Origin: Actinobacteria bacterium IMCC26103
GTDB taxonomy: Bacteria > Actinomycetota > Actinomycetes > Nanopelagicales > Nanopelagicaceae
Assembly: GCA_002284875.1 (NCBI GenBank)
Contig: CP015604.1
Span: 1,178,001-1,242,000, forward strand
Length of the DNA: 64,000 nucleotides
Direction of reading: 5' to 3'
Under the pieces are notes generated by a model. It saw only the letters and a program-made list of their open reading frames with translations. It did not search any database and was not told the origin of the DNA. A program made the position numbers and the translations under genes. This document shows, one piece after another, positions 1 to 8,544 of the stretch; positions within the stretch are counted from its first letter, which is position 1; every line of letters starts with the position of its first letter.

Positions 1-45
1 AAGACCAGGACAATCTCCGCCACCTGTAAGGACGCCAATACGCAT
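1..45 (-). CDS. pfkA: 6-phosphofructokinase, N-terminal end only (cut by window edge)
   Basis: Only 15 codons are inside the window, reading leftward from an ATG at 45-43. They encode MRIGVLTGGGDCPGL, the N-terminal strand and glycine-rich nucleotide-binding loop (GGGDCPGLN type) of ATP- or PPi-dependent 6-phosphofructokinases, which phosphorylate fructose 6-phosphate in glycolysis. A GGAG ribosome-binding site lies just upstream on the minus strand. The gene is divergent from xylB across about 100 bases, so the two may share control. The rest of the protein cannot be checked, so the phosphoryl donor is unknown. Confidence 0.85.
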   Translation of the reverse strand, partial: MRIGVLTGGGDCPGL

Positions 46-111
46 GAAAACTCCACTTCAAAAGTAATAAATTCTTAAACCTTGGTAGGACTTAAAAAGA
101 TCGAAAAAGTA

Positions 112-123
112 GTCAACGTTGAC
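112..123. promoter_or_regulatory. 12-bp perfect palindrome between pfkA and xylB, candidate operator
   Basis: GTCAACGTTGAC is self-complementary with a central CG, as in many LacI-family operators. It lies 22 bases before the xylB start codon, in the divergent pfkA/xylB region. No regulator gene is adjacent, so the binding protein is unknown and the role is inferred from position and symmetry only. Confidence 0.4.
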
Positions 124-145
124 AGGCACAGTCTAGCCTTGCCCC

Positions 146-1570
146 ATGGCTAATCGAAAACTGATCGCGGGCGTGGACTCCTCAACTCAATCTTGCAAGG
201 TGGTAATTCGCGATGCGCTCACCGGTGAGTTATTGCGAGAAGGGCGGGCTAGCCACCCAGATGGCACTGAAGTAAACCCAGCTCATTGGGTCACCGCGCT
301 AGATGCGGCAATCATCGATGCCGGCGGTCTCTCTGATGTGGAAGCGATCTCAATTGGCGGACAACAACATGGCATGGTCACCCTTGATGCAAACGGTGAA
401 GTAATTCGCGATGCGTTGCTATGGAATGACACACGATCGGCTCAAGCGGCAAATGATTTAAATTCTGAAATTGGTGGCCCAACTGAGATGGCAAAACAAG
501 TCGGTTCAGTCTTAGTTGCATCTTTTACCGCAACCAAGTTGCGTTGGCTGGCAGATTCAGAAAAAGATAACGCTGCCAAAGTTGCTGGTGTTGCTCTGCC
601 CCACGACTGGTTATCTTGGCAATTGCAGCACGAGAAAGGTGCGGCCAAAGATTTCAGCAAGTTATTTTCAGATCGTAGCGAAGCATCTGGTACTGGATAT
701 TTCGATCCAACGACTTCAACTTATCGCCGCGACATTTTGGCGCTTGCGCTACGAACAGATCGCGAAATTCACCTTCCCAAAATTATTGCTCCCGCTGATT
801 TTGGTGGAGTAACCCCGGGCGGAGTAAAGATTGCACCTGGGGCCGGCGATAACGCAGGCGCAGCTCTTGGAATACAAGCTCAACCCGGGGATGTAGTTGT
901 ATCACTTGGCACTAGCGGAACTGCATTTGCTGTATCTGATACACCAACTCGTGATTCATCTGGCGCCGTTGCCGGCTTTGCCGATGCCACCGGACGTTTC
1001 TTACCGCTAGTTTGCACACTTAATGCGGCACGAATTTTAGATGCGGCAACGCGCATTCTTGGCAAGACCCACGATGAAGTCGGTGCACTTGCACTCTCTG
1101 CTAAATCTGGCGCCAACGGTTTATCACTATTGCCTTATTTTGAAGGCGAACGAACTCCTAATCGCCCCAATGCAACTGGTGTCTTTAGCGGAATGAATTT
1201 AAATAATTCAAACCCCGCAAATATAGCGCGCGCCATGGTGGAAGGCATGCTCTGTGGTTTAGTTGATGCAGTAGATGCACTTGAAAAATTGGGTGTCAAC
1301 GTAAAACGCATTATCTTGATTGGTGGCGCTGCCAAGAATCCGGCAGTTTCACAGATCGCCTCTGCTCTCTTTGGACGTGAAGTATTGGTTCCACCTGCTG
1401 GCGAATATGTTGCAAATGGCGCAGCTCGCCAAGCAGCATGGGCGCTACTTGGCGGCGAATCTGCACCAATCTGGGATTTAGGAAAGATTGAAAGCGTTTC
1501 CGCCGTTGCAACACCAGATGTAGTTACTCGATATCGCACCTTGCGCGATCGCACCGAAAACTGGAAATAA
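146..1570 (+). CDS. xylB: Xylulokinase (FGGY family)
   Basis: FGGY-family sugar kinase of 474 residues, usual length for xylulokinase, which phosphorylates D-xylulose to feed the pentose phosphate pathway. Visible features: N-terminal phosphate loop DSSTQSCK (11-18), GGQQHGMV (71-78) typical of the xylulose site, WNDTRS (93-98), the catalytic-base segment GAGDNAGAALG with Asp235, and the C-terminal IGGAAKNPAVSQI adenosine motif. The GQQHGMV and WNDTR signatures favour xylulokinase over glycerol or ribulose kinases. No xylose isomerase is in the window. There is no clear Shine-Dalgarno sequence before the ATG, so a leaderless transcript is possible. A palindrome at 112-123 may control it. Confidence 0.9.
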   Translation: MANRKLIAGVDSSTQSCKVVIRDALTGELLREGRASHPDGTEVNPAHWVTALDAAIIDAGGLSDVEAISIGGQQHGMVTLDANGEVIRDALLWNDTRSAQAANDLNSEIGGPTEMAKQVGSVLVASFTATKLRWLADSEKDNAAKVAGVALPHDWLSWQLQHEKGAAKDFSKLFSDRSEASGTGYFDPTTSTYRRDILALALRTDREIHLPKIIAPADFGGVTPGGVKIAPGAGDNAGAALGIQAQPGDVVVSLGTSGTAFAVSDTPTRDSSGAVAGFADATGRFLPLVCTLNAARILDAATRILGKTHDEVGALALSAKSGANGLSLLPYFEGERTPNRPNATGVFSGMNLNNSNPANIARAMVEGMLCGLVDAVDALEKLGVNVKRIILIGGAAKNPAVSQIASALFGREVLVPPAGEYVANGAARQAAWALLGGESAPIWDLGKIESVSAVATPDVVTRYRTLRDRTENWK

Positions 1571-1714
1571 GGGGGTTTGCAATAAATGTCACTTGCACCG
1601 TAGATTATTAAGCAACTGTCTGATCAGAAGGCGAGAACATTAGGGTTAGTATTAGTCAATAACTTATAGTCCAGATTTATAAATGCATTTTGAGCACTGG
1701 AGAATTTTTCACTC

Positions 1715-2587
1715 ATGTCACGCCGTAATCTGATTCTCTTTATATTGGCTGGCTTTCTCTGGGGTATTCCATACCTCTTCATCCGCGTTGCCGTAGATCC
1801 GGAGTCAGGCTTCTCCCCTGCGATCGTCGTATTTATGCGCGTCTTTATCGGTGCAGTAATTTTGGTTCCCATTGCGATTTACGACAAATCATTCTTTAGC
1901 GCAATTAAGGGTTGGAAATACATCGCGGTATATGCCCTATTTGAAATGGTAATTCCTTGGATCTTAATTGGTACTGCAGAACAATCAATCTCATCAGGGC
2001 TTGCAGGCTTGCTTGTTGCATCGGTGCCGATCTTTTCAACAATTATTACTTCACTTCATGGCGATAAATCGGTCTGGCATCCCCGTCGTTTATTCGGAAT
2101 GGGCGTTGGCTTTCTCGGAGTCTTCTTAATTGTTGGAATAGAAAGTATTACCGGTTCTTCAGATCCAATCGCGATTTTGATGATGTTAGGTGCATCGATC
2201 GGATATGCCTATGCGGTTATCTATATAACTCGCAAGCTGCCTGGAGTTTCAGGAGTTGCGATTAACGGTATCGCTATGGCAATGACGGCAGTGTTTTACT
2301 CACCGGCCCTGGTATTGCTATGGCCTGATCGACCAATTAGCCACAATGCAATTTATTCAGTGATCGCATTAGGAATTTTCTCAACTGGTATCGCCTTTGC
2401 AATCTTCTTCACCGTGATGGCCGAGATCGGTCCTGCCCGCGCATCTTTGGTTACGTATATGAACACTGCATTTGCTGTTGTATTGGGTGTTCTTATTTTG
2501 AGCGAGCCGTTGACTATCGGAATTATCGTTGGGCTACCACTGGTATTGATCGGCTCATATCTCGCAAGCCGTAAGGTCAACGCTTAA
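1715..2587 (+). CDS. EamA/DMT-family transporter
   Basis: A 290-residue integral membrane protein with two EamA repeats, giving about ten hydrophobic segments (first half residues 1-140, second half about 145-288). The N-terminal FILAGFLWGIPYLFIRVAV and the GPARASLVTYMNTAFAVVLGV segment of the second repeat are typical of the drug/metabolite transporter superfamily. Such proteins usually export amino acids or other small metabolites, but the substrate cannot be read from sequence. GGAG lies about 10 bases before the ATG. The gene is convergent with era, with only one base between the stop codons and no terminator between them. Confidence 0.85.
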   Translation: MSRRNLILFILAGFLWGIPYLFIRVAVDPESGFSPAIVVFMRVFIGAVILVPIAIYDKSFFSAIKGWKYIAVYALFEMVIPWILIGTAEQSISSGLAGLLVASVPIFSTIITSLHGDKSVWHPRRLFGMGVGFLGVFLIVGIESITGSSDPIAILMMLGASIGYAYAVIYITRKLPGVSGVAINGIAMAMTAVFYSPALVLLWPDRPISHNAIYSVIALGIFSTGIAFAIFFTVMAEIGPARASLVTYMNTAFAVVLGVLILSEPLTIGIIVGLPLVLIGSYLASRKVNA

Positions 2588-2588
2588 A

Positions 2589-3506
2589 TTAGCTCTCGCC
2601 AAAACCTAAACGTTGCAAGAGTTTAGGGTCACGCTGCCATTCTTTAGAAACTTTGACATGAAGGCCAAGAAATATACGTGCGCCTAGTTCGCGCTCGATA
2701 TCAGCGCGTGCGCGCATACCTATATCTTTCAGGCGTTCACCTTTATGGCCCAAGATAATTCCAGTTTGTGAATCACGTTCTACATGGATAGTTGCATGGA
2801 TATCAAAGAATGGACGTGATCCAGTTTTTTCACGCTCTGCCATCTCATCGATGGTGACCATAATTGAATGTGGGAGTTCCTCACGCGCATCGCGCATCGC
2901 AGCCTCGCGGATTAACTCACAGATCAACTGCTCTACCCCTTGATCGCTAGTCATATCTTCCGGATAGAAGGCCGGGCCAATCGGAAGTGATTTGCCAATT
3001 AACTGCGCCAATAAATCAATTTGGGCATGAATTGCTGCAGATACCGGAACTATCTCATCCCATGTAAAACCTTTCGCAAGTGCGTTGATGCCAGCAAGGC
3101 GTAGCGCTAACTTCTCTTTAGAGATCAAATCTGTCTTTGTTACAAGCGCAAATTTCTTGGCACGTGGGTGCTTAGCAATCTCTTGGGCTAGAAATTCATC
3201 CCCAGAACCTGAAGTTTCATCAGCCGGCAAACACATCATCACAACATCAACTGAATCTAAACTCTGCCCAACAACCGCATTTAAGCGATGGCCCAATAAC
3301 GTCTTAGGTTTATGGATACCCGGGGTATCAACTAATACTGCTTGAAAGCTTGGTTGATTTACGATGCCGCGAATGGCATGGCGCGTGGTGTTGGGGTGCG
3401 GCGAAGTAATGGCAATCTTGCTGCCAACGAGCGCATTGATAAGAGTTGATTTTCCAGTATTTGGACGTCCGACAATAGCAACGAAGCCGGAATGGAATTC
3501 ACTCAT
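2589..3506 (-). CDS. era: GTPase Era
   Basis: Ras-like GTPase with a C-terminal KH domain that binds the 3' end of 16S rRNA and helps mature the 30S subunit. In 305 residues: G1 GRPNTGKS (13-20), G3 DTPG (60-63), G4 TKTD (123-126), G5 SA (157-158), and a KH domain with GHKG (254-257). Length is normal. It is the last gene of the leftward run rplS-lepB-rnhB-dprA-era. Era more often sits next to ybeY, which is not seen here. Its stop is one base from the stop of the convergent EamA gene. Confidence 0.97.
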   Translation of the reverse strand: MSEFHSGFVAIVGRPNTGKSTLINALVGSKIAITSPHPNTTRHAIRGIVNQPSFQAVLVDTPGIHKPKTLLGHRLNAVVGQSLDSVDVVMMCLPADETSGSGDEFLAQEIAKHPRAKKFALVTKTDLISKEKLALRLAGINALAKGFTWDEIVPVSAAIHAQIDLLAQLIGKSLPIGPAFYPEDMTSDQGVEQLICELIREAAMRDAREELPHSIMVTIDEMAEREKTGSRPFFDIHATIHVERDSQTGIILGHKGERLKDIGMRARADIERELGARIFLGLHVKVSKEWQRDPKLLQRLGFGES

Positions 3507-3538
3507 GCGCTTATTCTCTCACTTAGCGCACTCTTTAC

Positions 3539-4405
3539 CTAAAGCGCGCTAATTAACTCGATTGCATCTGTGACTGATGTGACGATTTCGGCGGCGCGTT
3601 CGCCAATTAAACGGTGGCAGCCCTCAGATGTTGGAGCGCTAATTGGTCCAGGGATAGCCATTACTGGACGCATTAATTCGGCGGCATCTCGTGCTGTCCG
3701 CAGCGATCCAGAACGAAAAGCCGCTTCTACAACCAATGTCGCTTGTGAAAGCGCCGCGATAATACGATTGCGTGTAAGAAAGCGCGACGGGATCGCGTGC
3801 GCACCAGGTAGAACTTCTGAAACTAGCGCACCATTTTCAGCAATCTCTGCAAATAGGCGCGCATTACCAGCTGGATATGCCACATCAATTCCAGCGGCAA
3901 GAACGGCGATAGTTCTTCCTTCTGCAATCAGCGCTCCCTTATGTGCCGCCGAATCAATTCCATATGCCCCACCGCTAACGATGTTCCACTCACGATCGAC
4001 AAAACCAGCGGCAAATTCCCCAGCAATTCGCGCGCCATATGGAGTTGGATTGCGAGTTCCGACAATTGCTAATGATCTTTCATTAAGAACTGATAAGTCA
4101 CCTTTAACTACCAATCCAATTGGAGCAGCGTTTAGGTCATTTAATGAAGAAGGCCAATTCTCTGATTCTGGAGTGATGAAATGTGCGCTAGATCCTCCTA
4201 TCTGATCCTCCAGCAATTCCAAATCGGCGGCCTTTAATCGATCAATTAGCTTACGAAATTTCACAGGATCATAACTTTCAACTAAAAGCCGACCATAAAC
4301 TTCTTGTGGTCCAAATTCTCGTATCTGATTAGACCAGTAGATTTGGCCACCTTCGATTACCGAAAAGAGGGCAAGGCGCGCTTGCCGAGCATCAACTGCA
4401 TTCAT
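3539..4405 (-). CDS. dprA: DNA-processing protein DprA (Smf)
   Basis: DprA binds incoming single-stranded DNA and loads RecA during natural transformation. The Rossmann-fold domain is clear: VGTRNPTPYG (115-124), SGGAYGIDSAAHKGAL (144-159) and the following AAGIDVAYPAGN. At 288 residues it ends soon after this domain, so the C-terminal winged helix of many DprA proteins is short or absent. It follows rnhB by 63 bases on the same strand. In many actinobacteria yraN and a comM-like gene (yifB) lie between these two; both are missing here. Whether this organism is transformable cannot be judged from the window. Confidence 0.93.
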   Translation of the reverse strand: MNAVDARQARLALFSVIEGGQIYWSNQIREFGPQEVYGRLLVESYDPVKFRKLIDRLKAADLELLEDQIGGSSAHFITPESENWPSSLNDLNAAPIGLVVKGDLSVLNERSLAIVGTRNPTPYGARIAGEFAAGFVDREWNIVSGGAYGIDSAAHKGALIAEGRTIAVLAAGIDVAYPAGNARLFAEIAENGALVSEVLPGAHAIPSRFLTRNRIIAALSQATLVVEAAFRSGSLRTARDAAELMRPVMAIPGPISAPTSEGCHRLIGERAAEIVTSVTDAIELISAL

Positions 4406-4468
4406 ACACGAAGATTAAAGACCGAAAGTGACTTCGTATTCAGGCTTTTCTAAAGATGTGGGTAATTA

Positions 4469-5071
4469 TTAAAGAAGGGCTGCAATATTGGCAAAGGATC
4501 TGCGGTGTTCTATACACGGACCATGAGCTTGCAGGGATTCGGTGTGGACTTTAGTGATATAGCCCTTATGTTTGGCAAAGCCATAATCAGGAAATTGGGT
4601 ATCTAGTTCGCGCATAATTCGATCACGGGTTACCTTGGCGATAATTGAGGCAGCGCTAATACAAGTTACAACCTGATCGCCTTTCCAGACCGCAACATTT
4701 GGTATCGCAAGTCCTTCAATGGCATAGCCATCGGTTAAGACATAACTAGGAGTTATTGCTAAACCTTGTACCGCCCGGCGCATACCATCAAGGTTTGCTG
4801 CATGCACTCCCCTTTCATCGATTTCAGCCGCAGGAACTATTACGACGCTAACTGCCAAGGCGGCACTTGTTACAACGTCAAATAACTTTTCGCGCTCTAT
4901 CTCTGAAACATCTTTTGAATCTCGAATCTTTGCTAACTCTGGTGCAAATGGATCTGCCAAAACAACGGATGCAATAACTAAAGGACCAGCACAAGCGCCG
5001 CGACCTGCTTCATCAACGCCGGCAAGTGGTGTGATTCCGGCTTCGATAAGTAGTGATTCGATTACCTTCAT
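4469..5071 (-). CDS. rnhB: Ribonuclease HII
   Basis: Removes ribonucleotides from DNA and RNA:DNA hybrids. With the start at 5071 the protein has 200 residues and the HII pattern: GVDEAGRG with Asp20 and Glu21, DSK (51-53), LTDG with Asp114 and KGD with Asp132, making the DEDD metal site, then AASIIAKVTRD. A longer reading frame opens at 5152, but it would overlap the end of lepB. The ATG at 5071 starts at the conserved N-terminus and has AGGTTAGGT just before it, so the shorter start is preferred. It lies 16 bases after lepB, as expected for one operon. Confidence 0.95.
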   Translation of the reverse strand: MKVIESLLIEAGITPLAGVDEAGRGACAGPLVIASVVLADPFAPELAKIRDSKDVSEIEREKLFDVVTSAALAVSVVIVPAAEIDERGVHAANLDGMRRAVQGLAITPSYVLTDGYAIEGLAIPNVAVWKGDQVVTCISAASIIAKVTRDRIMRELDTQFPDYGFAKHKGYITKVHTESLQAHGPCIEHRRSFANIAALL

Positions 5072-5087
5072 ACCTAACCTGCTGGGA

Positions 5088-5741
5088 TTACTTAAGGGAT
5101 GAGAAGGAATGAACAATGCCGAGATTTTTAATCGGCCAGATAATGCCCACAACTTTTCCAGTTACCTTAGAAGTTGGAACCATTCCGTGATTTATATCTT
5201 CCTGGTGAAAGCGTGAATCAGCGCTAGCTGCGCGGTGATCGCCCATGACCCAGATCTTGCCGGCAGGGACAGTCACATTGAAATTAGAATCACTTGGGGA
5301 ATTACCCGCAAAGATATAAGGCTCATTTATCTCTTTGCCATTGATCATTAACTTCTTATTCTTGGAGCAACATTCGACTTTATCGCCGGCAACGCCGATT
5401 ACGCGCTTAACTAAATACTGTTTTGCAGGGTTTGGCAGCACGCCAACAGCAACAAAGGCCTCTTTAACTTTGGCGATATATTTATTTTGATCGCCGTTAA
5501 ATGGTTCAGGTAGCCAATTATCAGGATCGCGAAAGACCACAACATCGCCACGACTAATTGATTTACCAATAACGGGAAGTTTATTTACTGCCACGCGGTC
5601 ATTAATTTGAAGCGTGTTCTCCATAGATCCAGATGGAATATAGAAGAACTGGACTAGAAATGTCTTTATGACAAGGGAGACTGCGAGCGCAACTATTACA
5701 AGTATTGGGAACTCGCGAAAGAGCGAGCCCTTACGTGGCAT
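5088..5741 (-). CDS. lepB: Signal peptidase I
   Basis: Membrane serine protease that cuts signal peptides from Sec- and Tat-exported proteins. The 217-residue protein has one N-terminal membrane anchor (about 12-33), the catalytic serine in PSGSM (Ser39), the general-base lysine in VKRVIG (Lys112), and the conserved GDHR-ASADSR box near the C-terminus. Order and spacing match the S26 family. It lies between rplS and rnhB, the usual actinobacterial order, 14 bases after rplS. Secreted clients in this window include the sugar-binding protein (38259-39566) and the PKD protein (21930-22661). Confidence 0.96.
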   Translation of the reverse strand: MPRKGSLFREFPILVIVALAVSLVIKTFLVQFFYIPSGSMENTLQINDRVAVNKLPVIGKSISRGDVVVFRDPDNWLPEPFNGDQNKYIAKVKEAFVAVGVLPNPAKQYLVKRVIGVAGDKVECCSKNKKLMINGKEINEPYIFAGNSPSDSNFNVTVPAGKIWVMGDHRAASADSRFHQEDINHGMVPTSKVTGKVVGIIWPIKNLGIVHSFSSLK

Positions 5742-5755
5742 TTGAGAGAAGTTAC

Positions 5756-6310
5756 TTATTCAGCAGTTGTTGCATCTGGTGTGGCATCAGCAGCTGGCGC
5801 TTCTGCAACAACCTCAGCAACTTCTTCAGCAGCTGGTGCTTCCGCTTCAACCACAACTTCTGTAGTCGCTGCTTGAGCTGGAACCTCTGCCACCACATCG
5901 ACCGCAGTTGGCTCGGACACCTCAGCAACCGGAGTTGAGAGAATTCCATCGCCATAACCTTCGATGCCATCGCGCTTTTCACGGATCTTGGCAGCCTTAC
6001 CGCGTAGATCGCGGAGGTAGTAAAGCTTGGCGCGACGTACATCGCCCTTCTTTACAAGTTCGATCTTTTCAATAACTGGTGTGTGTACAGGGAAGGTACG
6101 TTCTACTCCAACGCCGTAGGAGACCTTGCGGATTGTGAAAGTTTCGCGAACGCCATCGCCTTGGCGACGGATAACAATTCCTTGGAAGACCTGGATACGG
6201 CTCTTGCTACCTTCAATAACGCGGACGTGGATCTTTAACTCATCTCCAGCGCGAAATTGTGGGATGTCCTTGCGAAGTGACTTCGCATCAACGGCATCAA
6301 GAATATTCAT
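5756..6310 (-). CDS. rplS: Ribosomal protein L19 with long acidic C-terminal tail
   Basis: L19 lies at the 30S/50S interface. The normal fold covers about residues 1-113 ([43 protein letters not shown]). After it comes an extension to residue 184 made almost only of Ala, Val, Glu, Pro, Thr and Asp and strongly acidic, so the protein is over half as long again as a typical L19. The tail is in frame and continuous with the body, so it is part of the gene. GAGGA precedes the ATG. An 18-bp palindrome lies in the leader (6332-6349). It heads the block lepB-rnhB-dprA-era. Confidence 0.96.
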   Translation of the reverse strand: MNILDAVDAKSLRKDIPQFRAGDELKIHVRVIEGSKSRIQVFQGIVIRRQGDGVRETFTIRKVSYGVGVERTFPVHTPVIEKIELVKKGDVRRAKLYYLRDLRGKAAKIREKRDGIEGYGDGILSTPVAEVSEPTAVDVVAEVPAQAATTEVVVEAEAPAAEEVAEVVAEAPAADATPDATTAE

Positions 6311-6331
6311 CGTTTGGTCCTCATCTAGTTA

Positions 6332-6349
6332 AAGCTTTTAAAAGCTTTT
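6332..6349. promoter_or_regulatory. 18-bp AT-rich palindrome in the rplS leader
   Basis: AAAGCTTTTAAAAGCTTT is its own reverse complement and contains AAAGCTTTT-type units in tandem. It lies 22-39 bases upstream of the rplS ATG, so it is probably in the promoter or 5' leader. Control of ribosomal protein genes by leader structures is common, but no known L19 leader motif was recognised, so the function is open. Confidence 0.3.
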
Positions 6350-6497
6350 TGAATCTGATTGCAGCGCGGCCAAACTTGCCGTGCAGACTGCGTATCTTGC
6401 CACAGAACAGGCTCTGAGCGTAAATCGGCTAAAGGCCCCGTTCAGCCCAGCGCCTCCCTCACCTACTTTTCCACCCATCACAGGTATTCTCGCCCAC

Positions 6498-7403
6498 ATG
6501 AGTGAGCTCCGCCTGACCGGTAAAACCCCTGATGGGGTGCATATCGCGCTCACCGACAACGAAGGCGGCGAGTACACCTTGCGTATTAGCGACATGCTGC
6601 GCGCAACCGTTAATCAACCGCGACTTACATCCGTGCCGGTTACAGATGAAAATGAAGTTATGAGCGTTAAAGATATTCAACGCCGTCTGCGCGCTGGTGA
6701 AACTATGGATTCGATTGCGCGCGAAGGAAATATATCTGTAGATAAAGTCGAACGCTTTGCCGGACCGATTCTGCAAGAGCGCATTTTTATTATCGATCAA
6801 GTCCATTCATTATCGCCACGTCGCGATGGCAAAGAAAATGGCCGCGATTCACTAACCTTTTTAGAGATCGTTTCATCTAAGTTGGCGCCACGTGGCGTCG
6901 ATATTGATTCACTGGATTGGAACACTTGGCGCTTAGACGATGCGACTTGGACAATCGAACTTCACTATCCAAATCGCGATGGACTTGGCTCTGCACAATT
7001 TAGCTACGACACACATCGCCGCGCGATTACTCCCCTTGATGACAATGCCGCATGGATGATGGGTGAAGAAGCACCGGTTCGCCGCATCGAGCCTGGTTTG
7101 ATTTATGCCGAGTCGACGCATCCTTCTCGTGCTGCTGAACGTATCGAACCGAAAGAGCCAATCCGAATCGATAGCGCACCAATTCGCAGCATCGCATCAT
7201 CACTTGATGACCTGCCCGATAACGATCCAACTGATGAAGATTTTGAAGCCGAACTTTCTCGCGAAACGCCTCGCTTAGTTTCAATTCGCGAAACACCGGC
7301 ACCGGGCGATAAGCAAGATGGCATTACAGCACGCGCCAAAGTTCCATCTTGGGATGAAATTATGTTTGGCCAGAAGCCAACGCAAGAACCAAGTTCTGAC
7401 TAA
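6498..7403 (+). CDS. sepH: Cell division protein SepH (DUF3071)
   Basis: SepH is an actinobacterial protein that binds FtsZ and promotes Z-ring assembly. The N-terminal domain is clear: MSELRLTGKTPDGVHIALTD at the start, then a helix-turn-helix-like segment around residues 50-90 (VKDIQRRLRAGETMDSIARE, then GNISVDKVERFAGPILQERI). The C-terminal half is acidic and low in complexity, ending in VPSWDEIMFG. The frame is open from 6381, but family N-termini begin at this ATG. TATTCT at 6485-6490 could be a -10 box for a nearly leaderless mRNA, and no ribosome-binding site is seen. Length is 301 residues. Confidence 0.9.
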   Translation: MSELRLTGKTPDGVHIALTDNEGGEYTLRISDMLRATVNQPRLTSVPVTDENEVMSVKDIQRRLRAGETMDSIAREGNISVDKVERFAGPILQERIFIIDQVHSLSPRRDGKENGRDSLTFLEIVSSKLAPRGVDIDSLDWNTWRLDDATWTIELHYPNRDGLGSAQFSYDTHRRAITPLDDNAAWMMGEEAPVRRIEPGLIYAESTHPSRAAERIEPKEPIRIDSAPIRSIASSLDDLPDNDPTDEDFEAELSRETPRLVSIRETPAPGDKQDGITARAKVPSWDEIMFGQKPTQEPSSD

Positions 7404-7408
7404 TTAAT

Positions 7409-8512
7409 CTAGGAAATTACCGCACGCAATAGCGGCACAAAACTTTCGATATCGCTCACTCCCCCATGGTGGCCGATCATCGCTCCTTCTTGCTTTTCGC
7501 GTTCGGCTTCGATCAAGATTAAATCTCCATGTGCAATCGCAATCACATCACCCATACGATCTGCCGCATCGGCAGAGACTGAATTTCCAAATAAATTAGC
7601 GGCGATTGCGCCATCGCGGGTATAGATGCTCGCCTTATTGCCCAGAAATTCTTCCCAGATAGATGCCACTTCTGAAATCGCCGCAGTTGATGCGCCATCA
7701 TTTAAGTACAAGTGACGGGCTCGTGGTTCACCAGCAATAGTGGTGATCCCTGCGGCTAAGTTATTTTCCTGTCCGATCACAATCTTTTCGCCGGCGTTGA
7801 TCATGCCGTGATCGGCGGTGAGCCATAAACGAGTTTGGCGGGGCAGTTTTTGCAGAAGCGTGGCCACCAGTTGATCAATACCGGTAAGTGCTGCCAACCA
7901 TTTATCGGAGCCGACTCCATCGCTATGGCCGGCAACATCTAAATCATTTACATATAGATAAACAAAGGCGGGGGTATCTTTTAGCGCTGCAATAGTTTCG
8001 GTAATTAAATCAGCGTGAGCATTGGCACCACGATATTTTGCACCTCGAAAGACTGCGCGGGTAAAGCCGGAATCTTCATAACGTTTAGCGGCTACATGTG
8101 TGACATTTATATTCGCAGCAACAGCTCGCTCAAATAAAGTGGTAACCGGCTGCCAAATAAATGGATCTACGCGCTCATCCCATTTAAGTGAGTTTAAAAT
8201 CCGCCCACCGCTTCTGGGAACTTGCACTGTGTAACCGAGCATGCCGTGTTCACCAGGATTTACACCAGTGGTTAACGTTGCCAAACTAGTTGCAGTAGTC
8301 GAAGGAAAAGATGTTTTAACCGCGCCATGGCGGATTAGGGCTGACAGAGTTGGAATGTAACTTGCATATTTAGCGACCGCATCTGCGCCTAAGCCATCTA
8401 CTAAAAAAAGTAGTTCGCGCCCACCTGGGCTTGGTCCGCATTGAATCTGATCGCTGCTATCTGCTAACCCTAGGCTGGCAAAGAGCGAAGGAGTTATTTG
8501 CGACAGATGCAC
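7409..8512 (-). CDS. Alkaline-phosphatase-superfamily phosphodiesterase/pyrophosphatase
   Basis: A 367-residue protein of the type I phosphodiesterase/nucleotide pyrophosphatase group. Metal-site elements are visible: FLVDGLGAD with Asp39, the nucleophile segment FPSTTATSLATLTTG (Thr72 most likely), GHSDGVGSDKW, and TADHGM. No signal peptide or membrane segment is seen, so it should act in the cytoplasm, on a phosphodiester or nucleotide that cannot be named. It is convergent with sepH (5-base gap) and divergent from psuG (about 30 bases between starts). Homologues are common in actinobacteria, often annotated only as alkaline phosphatase family protein. Confidence 0.82.
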   Translation of the reverse strand: MHLSQITPSLFASLGLADSSDQIQCGPSPGGRELLFLVDGLGADAVAKYASYIPTLSALIRHGAVKTSFPSTTATSLATLTTGVNPGEHGMLGYTVQVPRSGGRILNSLKWDERVDPFIWQPVTTLFERAVAANINVTHVAAKRYEDSGFTRAVFRGAKYRGANAHADLITETIAALKDTPAFVYLYVNDLDVAGHSDGVGSDKWLAALTGIDQLVATLLQKLPRQTRLWLTADHGMINAGEKIVIGQENNLAAGITTIAGEPRARHLYLNDGASTAAISEVASIWEEFLGNKASIYTRDGAIAANLFGNSVSADAADRMGDVIAIAHGDLILIEAEREKQEGAMIGHHGGVSDIESFVPLLRAVIS

Positions 8513-8544
8513 AGAGGTATCTTCTCACGGGTAAGGTTGGGGTT

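Noticed and set aside
3570-4205. A 211-codon open frame on the plus strand
   Set aside because: It is antisense to dprA, has no recognisable domain, and is rich in Ala, Ser and Arg as expected for a shadow frame.
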